Positions 6,987 to 14,779 of a stretch of DNA of 16,698 nt are shown piece by piece (the stretch's first letter is position 1; the number at the start of each line of letters is the position of its first letter). A program made the translations under genes and the position numbers. The stretch is from Pseudomonadota bacterium (lineage in GTDB: Bacteria > Pseudomonadota > Alphaproteobacteria > Rhodospirillales > Magnetospirillaceae). The notes under the pieces are model-generated. The model was not told the origin of the DNA. It worked only from the letters and a program-made list of their open reading frames with translations, and made no database searches. The stretch is taken from NCBI GenBank assembly GCA_023426365.1, contig JAFAAW010000125.1:1-16698 (forward strand). Reading direction: 5' to 3'.

Positions 6987-7421
6987 ATGGGAAGCGTCTC
7001 CATTCCAGTTCGCTTGACCTTGCCCGAGAGCAGCGCCGTCGCCTTGACCAAGGCCGCCGACGACATGGCGGACGCCAGCGACAGCCAGCGTTTCCTTGCC
7101 GCCCTGGACGGCAACCACCGCCTGTGGCACAGCCTGAGCCGCATCGCCGCCGCCAAGGGCTGGAGCATGCCCGACCGCCGCGTGGCGGAATTCGTCATGA
7201 CCACCACCCACAAGGCCGGGCGGCGCACCGGCGACGACCAGATCGAGGCGCTGATCGCCATCAACCGCGAGATCGCCGCCCAGTTGGCCGGCAGCCAGGA
7301 TCTGGAACTGGTGACGCGCCGGGCCGAACTGGCGTGGCGCGAACGCGGCCGCCCCTATGGCGTGCGGCTGGAGCAATGGCTGATCGCCGAAATGGAGCGC
7401 AAGGCCCGCCTGCGCCACTGA
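6987..7421 (+). CDS. FlaF-like domain fused to DUF2934, paralogue 2
   Basis: This 144-residue protein has the same two-part plan as its upstream neighbour. The FlaF-like region is at about 18-101 (FLAALDGNHRLW, a proline at 62, AEFVMTTTHKAG, then LIAINREIAAQL). The DUF2934-like region is at about 108-137 (RRAELAWRERGRPYG, then LEQWLIAEME). Both end in a basic tail with a final arginine-histidine. The two are clearly paralogous but well diverged, so the duplication is not recent. GGGAG stands six bases before the ATG. It has its own candidate promoter and ends 26 bases from the convergent histidine kinase gene. Function is unknown; flagellin regulation is a guess from the FlaF resemblance. Confidence 0.75.
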   Translation: MGSVSIPVRLTLPESSAVALTKAADDMADASDSQRFLAALDGNHRLWHSLSRIAAAKGWSMPDRRVAEFVMTTTHKAGRRTGDDQIEALIAINREIAAQLAGSQDLELVTRRAELAWRERGRPYGVRLEQWLIAEMERKARLRH

Positions 7422-7447
7422 GCGCAGGCACCGCACCACGTGCCCCC

Positions 7448-8956
7448 TTACGCCGGGGGGGCGTTGCGCACCGTCATCACCAGGCTTGCCAGGTCCTCCT
7501 GGCGGATGGGCTTACGCAACAGGCCCATGCCCAGGCGGCGGCTTTGCGCCTCGATGACCGGGCTGAAATCGCCGGTGAGCAGCGAGGCCGGCACGTCGCT
7601 GCCCAGCGCCGAGCGGATGGCGGAAATGGTCTGGATGCCGTTGGGGCCGGGCAGGCGGAAATCGGAAATCACCAGGGCGGGCGGGTGATTGCGGGCGACG
7701 TCCACGGCGTCCGCGCCGCTATGGGCCACCGCCACCTTGCAGCCCAGGCTTTCCAGCGCCAGCTTGACCGCCGGCAGCACCAGGGGGTCGTCCTCCACCA
7801 CCAGCACCCGCATCTCCCGCGTCGGGATGGCCGGCGCGGGCATGACCTCCGTCTCCGCCGGGGCGCCCCGCGGCGCCACCGGCAGCCAGATGGAAAAGCG
7901 GGTGCCGCGCCCCGGATTGGAATGCACCTCCAGCCGATGCCCCAGCAGGCCGGCGATCCGCTGGACGATGGCCAGGCCCAGCCCGTGGCCCAGCTCGCGG
8001 GAGCGCTGGGCGTTATCGGCCTGATAGAACTCCTCGAAAATGCGGTTGAGCTCCTCGGCGGCGATGCCGCGACCGGCATCGATGACGTCGATGCGCACCA
8101 GATCGCCCCGATGCCGGCAGCCCAGCAGCAATTTGTTGGCGGCCGCGTGGGTCAGGGCGTTCTCGATCAGGTTGCGCAGCACCCGTTCCAGCAGGGCGGC
8201 GTCGCTATGCACCCAAAACCGGCCGGGCAACACCCGCAAACTTTGGCCCTGCGCTTCGGCGCGCGGGGCGTATTCGTCGCCCAGCCGCCGCAGCAGCTCG
8301 CCCAGGTCGAAGGCTTCCAGCCGCACCTGCACGGCGCCGGCATCCAGCTTCGAGACGTCGAGGACGTTGTCCAGCAGCCTGCGCAGCGCCTCGATGGCGG
8401 CGGCCATGGTGTCGGCGATGCGCTGGGCGCCGTGCCCCTGCAGGTTCTGGCGCAGAACGCCGGCGAACAGCACCAGCGATTGCAGCGGCTGGCGGAGGTC
8501 GTGGCTGGCCGAGGAGAGGAAGCGACCCTTGGCCTCGAGCGCCTCGACCGCCCGACGGCGTTCCTGGTCGGCCAATTCCCGGGCCTGGCGCAGGCGATAG
8601 ACCACAAGGGCCACCATCCACATGGCGGCGATGGTCAGCAGGCGGTCCAGCACCTCCCACTCCGCCCCGAACCCGCCCGGCGCCACCACCGACCCCACAA
8701 GCGAGGCCAGCGTGCACACCACCGCCCAGCAAAAGGGGGCCAGCGGCGAGCGGCAATAGGCCGCCACGATGATCACCAGGCTGTACAGGCTGTTGCCCGA
8801 CACGCCATTGGGCACCGAGCAGTCAACGGCAAATATGGCCAGGGTGAGGAAAAAAGCGAAAAGATGCGCCCGCCGTCCCTCAATGAGAGACCGAGACCAT
8901 CTCAGGAAGAGGACGCCCTTTAATTGCACCGCAACGACCCAAGTAGTGGTCTGCAC
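7448..8956 (-). CDS. Membrane hybrid sensor histidine kinase with C-terminal receiver
   Basis: The 502-residue protein has an N-terminal hydrophobic region (about 31-120) with roughly four membrane spans and no large periplasmic domain. A short helical linker leads to the HisKA domain, with the phosphoacceptor in SASHDLRQPLQ (His152). The ATPase domain shows NLIEN (262-266), DAGRGI (293-298), FEEFYQ (307-312) and GHGLGLAI (323-330). A receiver domain starts near 382 with acidic residues EDD (388-390), the phosphorylated aspartate in SDFRLPGPNG (Asp432) and Lys482 in RKP. The HDLRQPLQ type H-box is typical of hybrid kinases. The start is uncertain: the longest frame opens with GTG at 8956 without a strong ribosome binding site. 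The signal sensed and the downstream partner are unknown. Confidence 0.9.
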   Translation of the reverse strand: MQTTTWVVAVQLKGVLFLRWSRSLIEGRRAHLFAFFLTLAIFAVDCSVPNGVSGNSLYSLVIIVAAYCRSPLAPFCWAVVCTLASLVGSVVAPGGFGAEWEVLDRLLTIAAMWMVALVVYRLRQARELADQERRRAVEALEAKGRFLSSASHDLRQPLQSLVLFAGVLRQNLQGHGAQRIADTMAAAIEALRRLLDNVLDVSKLDAGAVQVRLEAFDLGELLRRLGDEYAPRAEAQGQSLRVLPGRFWVHSDAALLERVLRNLIENALTHAAANKLLLGCRHRGDLVRIDVIDAGRGIAAEELNRIFEEFYQADNAQRSRELGHGLGLAIVQRIAGLLGHRLEVHSNPGRGTRFSIWLPVAPRGAPAETEVMPAPAIPTREMRVLVVEDDPLVLPAVKLALESLGCKVAVAHSGADAVDVARNHPPALVISDFRLPGPNGIQTISAIRSALGSDVPASLLTGDFSPVIEAQSRRLGMGLLRKPIRQEDLASLVMTVRNAPPA

Positions 8957-9007
8957 AGAATTGCCGTCACCATACTAAACACAGGATACCGGTGCGCTGC
9001 CATATCA

Positions 9008-9052
9008 CCGAAAGACGTAGGCCTATCCCTTGATGCCTAGGATTGCTTTCGG
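9008..9052. other. Compound stem-loop in the divergent kinase/SEC-C intergenic region
   Basis: CCGAAAG (9008-9014) pairs with CTTTCGG (9046-9052), and inside it TAGGC (9018-9022) pairs with GCCTA (9035-9039) around a 12-base loop. It sits 52 bases from the kinase start and 100 bases before the SEC-C gene start. It could be part of a leader RNA or an operator. Confidence 0.35.
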
Positions 9053-9152
9053 GGGTGGCGGCCCGCCCCGTTGCGCGCCCCGCCCGCCTACCTGCCTACG
9101 TGCCCGGGCTGCCCCTTGTCCCCTGCGATGGGGGGGGCTATGGTGCCGCCCC

Positions 9153-9686
9153 ATGCGACGCGCCACCTTTCTGTCCACTCCGCCCAAGCTGACCGGCGAA
9201 ATCCGCCGCTTCTGCGCCACCTTGTCCACGGCCGAGCCGGTGGTGGTGAAAACCGTGCCGTTCCCCGGCTGCGACGGCGACTGCCATACCAACCTGCCCG
9301 GCCATGTGGGCCGTTTCGGCGGCCACGCCGTGGCGGGCTGGCGGGTGGTGGTGTGGCCGCGGGTCATGCTGCACGCCGAACCGCACCTGATCTGGGCCAG
9401 CCCCAAGGACGAACTGATCGACGTCACCGCCGCCCCCGACCGCGCCGCCCATTCGGTGTTCGTGCCCGACGAGGCGGCGGCGGACGGCGCGCGCCCGCGC
9501 CGCCATGCCCTGGCCCGCGACGCCGATCTGGCGCGCTGGATGGAACTGGCCGATGCCGGCCAGGAAGGCAGCGACGCCGCGCTCGACCTGTTCCTCAAGG
9601 TGTTGCAGCGCCATGCCCGCCCAGACGATCCGTGCTATTGCGGCAGCGGGCGCCAGATGCGCAAGTGCCACCCGCTGAAAAAGTAG
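9153..9686 (+). CDS. SEC-C motif protein of unknown function (177 aa)
   Basis: The C-terminus (159-177) carries DPCYCGSGRQMRKCHPLKK, a complete SEC-C motif whose Cys161, Cys163, Cys172 and His173 bind zinc, as at the end of SecA. The rest is not SecA. It has a conserved-looking region with GCDGDCH (39-45), GWRVVVWPRVMLHAEPHLIWA (62-82) and SVFVPD (101-106). The two cysteines and histidine at 40, 44 and 45 could form a second metal or redox site. No signal peptide or membrane span is seen. The ATG at 9153 lacks a well-spaced ribosome binding site, so the start is tentative, but coding character is poor before it. It converges with the DUF983 gene, 16 bases apart. Confidence 0.82.
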   Translation: MRRATFLSTPPKLTGEIRRFCATLSTAEPVVVKTVPFPGCDGDCHTNLPGHVGRFGGHAVAGWRVVVWPRVMLHAEPHLIWASPKDELIDVTAAPDRAAHSVFVPDEAAADGARPRRHALARDADLARWMELADAGQEGSDAALDLFLKVLQRHARPDDPCYCGSGRQMRKCHPLKK

Positions 9687-9702
9687 GCGACCGCCCGTCC
9701 GG

Positions 9703-10107
9703 TCAGGGCGCCGGCGGGGTGTCATGGTGCATCTCGCCGCCCGACAGGCGCAGCGCCCACATCAGCCCGACCACGCCGCCCTTGCATACCGGCAGCAGCC
9801 ACCAGATCAGCAGCGCCGTGACCACCAACGCGGCGATGACGAAGGGCACCAGCGGCGGCGACCATTCCTGCTCGACCCACAGGGCGCCGGGTACCACGAT
9901 GTGGCCGGCCAGCAGCACGGTGAAATAGGCCGGCCCGTCATCGGCCCGGATGTGGCCCAGCTTCTCGCCGCAATGGTCGCAACGATCCACCACGGTCAGA
10001 TAGCCGCGCAGGCAACGCCCGACGCCGCAGCGCGGACAGCGCAGGCGCAGGCCGCGCCCGACGGCGGCCAGGATGGAGCGGGTGCGCGGCGAAACCGAAA
10101 GGGTCAT
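9703..10107 (-). CDS. DUF983 family membrane protein with zinc ribbon
   Basis: The 134-residue protein starts with a basic region, then two CxxC knuckles: CPRCG (24-28) followed by GYL, and CDHCG (43-47). Two or three hydrophobic segments follow (about 59-78, 84-106 and possibly 108-120). This order is the DUF983 pattern, an alphaproteobacterial family of unknown function sometimes found near cytochrome oxidase genes; there is no such context here. The ATG at 10107 is chosen because the family similarity begins there; the ribosome binding site is weak. Its start is followed upstream by the fumarase terminator at 10171-10204, so it is probably transcribed separately. Confidence 0.88.
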   Translation of the reverse strand: MTLSVSPRTRSILAAVGRGLRLRCPRCGVGRCLRGYLTVVDRCDHCGEKLGHIRADDGPAYFTVLLAGHIVVPGALWVEQEWSPPLVPFVIAALVVTALLIWWLLPVCKGGVVGLMWALRLSGGEMHHDTPPAP

Positions 10108-10170
10108 GACTAGAGAGTGGCGACGCCCGCCGGCCTTTGCATCCCCCGCCGCCCCACCGCACGGGGGGGG

Positions 10171-10204
10171 AAACGACAAAGCCCCCGGCGTTGCGGCCGG
10201 GGGC
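10171..10204 (-). terminator. Rho-independent terminator of the class I fumarase transcript
   Basis: GCCCCCGGC (10181-10189) and GCCGGGGGC (10196-10204) form a perfect 9 bp stem with a 6-base loop. On the minus strand it is followed by TTTGTCGTTT. It lies 160 bases beyond the fumarase stop, so the structured repeat and the 13 bp palindrome would be in the fumarase 3' untranslated region. Confidence 0.8.
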
Positions 10205-10225
10205 GTTGCGTTGGCGATCGCGCCT

Positions 10226-10260
10226 TAGACCGTGATGCCCAAAATGTGCATCACGGTCTA
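10226..10260. repeat. 13 bp perfect inverted repeat beside repeat copy B
   Basis: TAGACCGTGATGC (10226-10238) is the exact reverse complement of GCATCACGGTCTA (10248-10260), with a 9-base loop. It directly abuts copy B of the intergenic repeat. At copy A the corresponding place is replaced by the insertion sequence, and copy C has the MCP gene end there. Confidence 0.85.
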
Positions 10261-10261
10261 C

Positions 10262-10356
10262 CGCTTGCAATTTTTGCCCTCGCCGGGCACGCACCGCCGT
10301 GCGCTGGGCCGCCGCCTCAACGGCGGCCGATCGCGGTGGTGCGCCAGATGTGGCGC
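10262..10356 (+). repeat. Three-hairpin intergenic repeat, copy B
   Basis: CTTGCAATTTTT is followed by the core GCCCTCGCCGGGC at 10276-10288. Hairpin 1 is CGCAC/GTGCG with loop CGCC (10290-10303). Hairpin 2 is GCCGCC/GGCGGC with loop TCAAC (10311-10327). Hairpin 3 is GCGCCA/TGGCGC with loop GATG (10341-10356). The element ends nine bases short of the class I fumarase stop triplet, and on the minus strand would be transcribed as that gene's 3' untranslated region. Confidence 0.78.
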
Positions 10357-10364
10357 TCGCCGTT

Positions 10365-11981
<1,617 letters not shown>

Positions 11982-12019
11982 CGGCACCCTCGGGATCAAG
12001 GTCAGGAATGGGTAGGCCG

Positions 12020-12040
12020 CCCCACCCCGCGCGGGTGGGG
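12020..12040 (-). promoter_or_regulatory. Leader hairpin of the class I fumarase transcript
   Basis: CCCCACCC (12020-12027) pairs with GGGTGGGG (12033-12040) around loop CGCGC. It lies between the predicted promoter (12054-12082) and the start codon. No thymine tract follows it, so attenuation is not obvious. Confidence 0.45.
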
Positions 12041-12053
12041 GCTGGCCGGGTTC

Positions 12054-12082
12054 GACAAACACCTTTTTCAGCGGTGCGTCAA
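12054..12082 (-). promoter_or_regulatory. Candidate sigma70 promoter of the class I fumarase
   Basis: On the minus strand TTGACG (12082-12077), 17 bases, TTTGTC (12059-12054). The -35 is near consensus and the -10 is weak. Spacing and position upstream of the start at 11981 are suitable. Confidence 0.45.
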
Positions 12083-12087
12083 GTATG

Positions 12088-12174
12088 GAGGATGGTCCGG
12101 GCGTTCCGGACCATCCTCAAGCCGCCATTGAGGCGGCGGCCAAGCGTGCGGATGCACGCGCCCGGCGAGGGCTA
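12088..12174 (-). repeat. Three-hairpin intergenic repeat, copy C
   Basis: Read on the minus strand from just after the chemoreceptor stop, the core GCCCTCGCCGGGC occupies 12172-12160. Hairpin 1 is GCGTGC/GCACGC with loop ATCC (12159-12144). Hairpin 2 is GCCGCC/GGCGGC with loop TCAAT (12137-12121). Hairpin 3 is GAGGATGGTCCGG/CCGGACCATCCTC with a 5-base loop (12118-12088), a perfect 13 bp stem. It is in the opposite orientation to copies A and B relative to the gene it follows. Confidence 0.75.
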
Positions 12175-12178
12175 ATGA

Positions 12179-13582
12179 TCAAGTCACGGAGTAGCCGAAA
12201 CGGATGGTGCCCCAGTGCCGGCCCTTGATGACGATGGGCGAGGACATGTCCACCACCACCATCTGGGTATGGCCCATGTCGCGCCGATAGACCTGGATCA
12301 GCACCGGCTTGGTGTTGCGCGCGCCATTGACGTGAACCGCCTCGGCATAGCGGCGCCAATGGCGCGAATTGGCCTGGTTCCAGGCCGCGTCGTCGGGGCG
12401 CGGCTCCTCGCAGAAGCGCGTGTTGTGGACCGGCAGATAGCAGTTGCGGTCCATGGGGCAGCAATACATGACGTTGGGATGGAAGGCGAAGGCGTCGTCC
12501 AGCACCCCCTGCAATTCCGCCATGGCGAAATCCGAGAACGGGGTCTTTTCCTTCAGCGGATCGGTGCCGGGGATCGGGCGGTAATCGGCCGAGAACACGG
12601 CATCGAGCGCGATGCGGCCCGCATCGATGGCCGCCTCCACCCGTTCCGCCACCAGGGCGGCGCGCCGCTTGGCCTCGGCGATGAACGGGGCATAGGCGGT
12701 GTCCATCTCCGCCTCGGCGGTGATGTTGATCAGCTTCTCGCCGGTCACCATCAGCTCGCCCAGGCTGGAGCGCGCCGCCGACAGCTTGGCCGAGGATGAC
12801 GCGATCGCCTCGTTGGTGTCATGCACCGTGTCGCGCAGGCGGATGGACTGGCTTTCGATGGTTTCCGCCTCCTGCGCGATGGTGGCGACGTCGGCGCCGA
12901 TCTCCGACACCGCCTGCGACACCGTCTGGATGGCCTCGCCGGTGGCGGTGGTGTTGGCGCTGAGCGCCTCGGCCTGGGCGGCGCTGGCGCGCGACTGCTC
13001 CACCAGCTCGGCGGCCGTGGCTTTCAGCTCGCCCAAGGTGCGCTGAATCTCGGCGGTGCTTTCCCCGGTGGTGCGCGCCAGTTGCTTGACCTCGTTGGCG
13101 ACCACGGCGAAACCCTTGCCGGCCTCGCCGGCGCGGGCGGCCTCGATGGTGGCGTTCAGCGCCAGCATGTTGGTGGATCGCGCGATGGTGTCGATGGTGG
13201 CGGCCACCTGTTCGACCCGGTTGAGCGCGTCGATCAGCGCGTTCATCAAGCCCTCGCCCGCCCGCACCGAGCCGGCCAGGGAATCGATGCCGGCGATGGT
13301 TTCCAGCACCCGCCGGCGCGCCTCGTCCATCTGGCCGGTGGCGGTCTGGCCCAGATCGCGGGTCCGGCTGACCGAGTGGACAATGCGCCCATTGGCCTGA
13401 TGCAGCGATTCCGCCTGGGCGTTGGCCTGCGCAAGCGCCTCGGCCTGGACGGCGAAGCGCTGGGCGACGTCTTCCACGTTGCCCGCCACCGCGGTCAGGC
13501 GGGTGCCGAGGCCGCCCACTTCGGCGGCGAAGGCGGACAGGACCGCCGGCGCTTGGTTGGAATGGTCCTCGGCGCTGCTCAT
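12179..13582 (-). CDS. Soluble methyl-accepting chemotaxis protein with C-terminal Cys-cluster sensor domain
   Basis: The 467-residue protein has no membrane span. The coiled-coil signalling domain fills about 30-290, with the hairpin tip near 146-171 (IEAARAGEAGKGFAVVANEV, then KQLART), which contacts CheA and CheW. The sensor is at the C-terminus (about 320-467). It carries DYRPIPGTDP, VMYCCPMDRNCYLPVHNTRFC and GRHWGTIRFGY, the pattern of a Cache-like domain seen at the end of some soluble chemoreceptors. All four cysteines of the protein (374, 375, 381, 391) fall within 18 residues, suggesting metal, haem or redox sensing. GGGGAG precedes the ATG by five bases. No che genes are adjacent. 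A cytoplasmic signal is inferred. Confidence 0.9.
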   Translation of the reverse strand: MSSAEDHSNQAPAVLSAFAAEVGGLGTRLTAVAGNVEDVAQRFAVQAEALAQANAQAESLHQANGRIVHSVSRTRDLGQTATGQMDEARRRVLETIAGIDSLAGSVRAGEGLMNALIDALNRVEQVAATIDTIARSTNMLALNATIEAARAGEAGKGFAVVANEVKQLARTTGESTAEIQRTLGELKATAAELVEQSRASAAQAEALSANTTATGEAIQTVSQAVSEIGADVATIAQEAETIESQSIRLRDTVHDTNEAIASSSAKLSAARSSLGELMVTGEKLINITAEAEMDTAYAPFIAEAKRRAALVAERVEAAIDAGRIALDAVFSADYRPIPGTDPLKEKTPFSDFAMAELQGVLDDAFAFHPNVMYCCPMDRNCYLPVHNTRFCEEPRPDDAAWNQANSRHWRRYAEAVHVNGARNTKPVLIQVYRRDMGHTQMVVVDMSSPIVIKGRHWGTIRFGYSVT

Positions 13583-13807
13583 GCTTCTCCCCCTATCCGT
13601 CCCGCCCGCGGCGGGGCGGGCGGCAGATCACCTTTCGGCTTTGTCCGAGCCGTTGTGACCGGGGGTTATAGCAAGGGCGGGCGCGAGCGGTCGCCCAAAA
13701 TCCGAATAACGCACAGGCATCTCAACCGATGCGGGACCGACCGGGGTGGTGGTGGTGGCGCGACAGGCGCGGCAGACGGGATTGCGGGGGCCGGAACGGC
13801 CGCGCGA

Positions 13808-14293
13808 TCACTTCTTGCGGAAGGCGTCCAGGGCGATGACCTTGGCCCCTTCGGCCGGGGCCTCGTCCTCGGGTTCGGGGATGGCTTCGCTGGCCGGGGC
13901 TTCCTCCGGCAGGTCCTCGTCCTCGAAATCGCCGTCCTCTTCCACCTGGAACTGCAGGCCGAACTTGGCCGAGGGGTCGGCAAAGCCGGTGACGGCGGCG
14001 AACGGGATGTACAGCCGCTCGGACACGCCCGAGAACGACAGCGTGACCTCGAAATGCTCGTCATCCACCTCGAGGCCCCAGAACTGGTGCTGGAGCACGA
14101 TGGTCATCTCGTCGGGATGGCGGGCCAGGATATGCGGCGGCACCCGCACGCCGGCGAAACGGGTGCGGAAGGTGATGTAGAAATGATGTTCGCCGAACAG
14201 GCCATGTTGGGCGGTCTGGACCAGGGCATCGCGCACGACGCCGCGCAGGGCGTCTTCAACCATCCTGTCGTAACGCAGACTTTCTTCCGACAT
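13808..14293 (-). CDS. sspB: SspB family ClpXP adaptor (alphaproteobacterial type)
   Basis: The 161-residue protein should tether ssrA-tagged proteins to the ClpXP protease. Residues about 1-105 form the tag-binding fold, with GLFGEHHFYITFRT (31-44), ARHPDEMTIVLQHQFW (57-72), VTLSF and LYIPFAAVTGFADPS. A flexible, very acidic linker (about 116-148) leads to a C-terminal ClpX-binding tail, AKVIALDAFRKK (150-161). This layout is the standard one for the alpha-type adaptor. The ATG at 14293 has no strong ribosome binding site; a purine run lies about 15 bases upstream. The tmRNA gene ends about 36 bases upstream on the same strand, so substrate tag and adaptor are encoded together, and a shared transcript is possible. 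Confidence 0.93.
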   Translation of the reverse strand: MSEESLRYDRMVEDALRGVVRDALVQTAQHGLFGEHHFYITFRTRFAGVRVPPHILARHPDEMTIVLQHQFWGLEVDDEHFEVTLSFSGVSERLYIPFAAVTGFADPSAKFGLQFQVEEDGDFEDEDLPEEAPASEAIPEPEDEAPAEGAKVIALDAFRKK

Positions 14294-14329
14294 CTGAGCG
14301 CGCGGCCCCCTGAGAGCAAAGGGATGAAC

Positions 14330-14617
14330 CCGAAATGAAGTGGGGGGACTTCTGTTGCCCGGCGCCCCCCGGACCGCGCTTACGGGTTAAGCCGCAGCGG
14401 CAAGTTCAACGTTGTCGTTGGCACTTGTTTGAGTCGGCCCGATAACGGTGGATACCATGCCGAGCGCAAGCCATACCTTTACTACCCGCGTCGATCCTGT
14501 TTCGCCCCCATGAAACCAGCCGGGAAGCTGGGTGATGGTGGAGGCGCCGGGTACCGCCCCCGGGTCCGCAAGGCCTATTCCGTATAACGTTTAGCGCCAT
14601 AGTCGGGCGAACCCGAC
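14330..14617 (-). ncRNA. ssrA: Permuted (two-piece) tmRNA
   Basis: Read on the minus strand, an acceptor piece ends CGCCTCCACCA (14546-14536), preceded by a T-arm-like CCGGG/CCCGG stem with a 7-base loop (14563-14547) and GGAC. After 26 bases containing a small hairpin, the coding piece starts GGGGGCGAAACAGGATCGAC at 14509. GGGGGCG pairs with CGCCTCC, giving a third-position G-U pair as in alanyl tmRNA. The tag frame is at 14422-14387 and reads ANDNVELAAAA then TAA. Downstream, GAAGT-CCCCCC-ACTTC (14352-14337) can form a pseudoknot with GGGGGG (14370-14365). The acceptor-before-coding order is the alphaproteobacterial permutation. The 5' end is set by the promoter and a hairpin at 14617-14602; both outer ends are approximate. 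Confidence 0.9.
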
Positions 14618-14623
14618 GGCCAC

Positions 14624-14653
14624 AATATAGTGCAGCGCACCGCACATTGCCAG
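14624..14653 (-). promoter_or_regulatory. Promoter of ssrA
   Basis: On the minus strand CTGGCA (14653-14648), 18 bases, TATATT (14629-14624). The predicted start near 14617 coincides with the first base of the GTCGGG-TTCG-CCCGAC hairpin at the head of the precursor RNA. Confidence 0.6.
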
Positions 14654-14730
14654 AGCGCGAATTGGGCCGCCCCCATAAAGACACACGCGCCGCAAACACA
14701 AGCCGCAGATACAAGGGGGCCACACACCGA

Positions 14731-14750
14731 GGGCGGGGTTTCCCCCGCCC
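14731..14750 (-). terminator. Strong hairpin at the mrp 3' end
   Basis: On the minus strand GGGCGGGG-GAAA-CCCCGCCC forms an 8 bp stem closed by a GNRA tetraloop, 30 bases after the mrp stop. No thymine tract follows, so it may be an RNA 3' stabiliser or a weak terminator rather than a classical one. Confidence 0.5.
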
Positions 14751-14779
14751 TGTCGCCCGCGTCCGGCAAGGCGCGGATG

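Noticed and set aside
6896..8923. 675-codon plus-strand frame across the second FlaF-like gene and the kinase
   Set aside because: Runs antisense to the kinase and out of frame with the FlaF-like gene; composition is typical of a GC-rich shadow.
13583..13807. Promoter or small gene between the chemoreceptor and sspB
   Set aside because: A TATAAC sequence lies at 13672-13667 on the minus strand but has no -35 at a usable distance, and no frame with a ribosome binding site is present.
12821..14338. 505-codon plus-strand frame opposite the chemoreceptor and sspB
   Set aside because: Spans two confidently assigned minus-strand genes and their intergenic region without a domain.
14731..14750. 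Classical rho-independent terminator for mrp
   Set aside because: The stem is strong but lacks a thymine tract, so it is listed only as a terminator-like hairpin.
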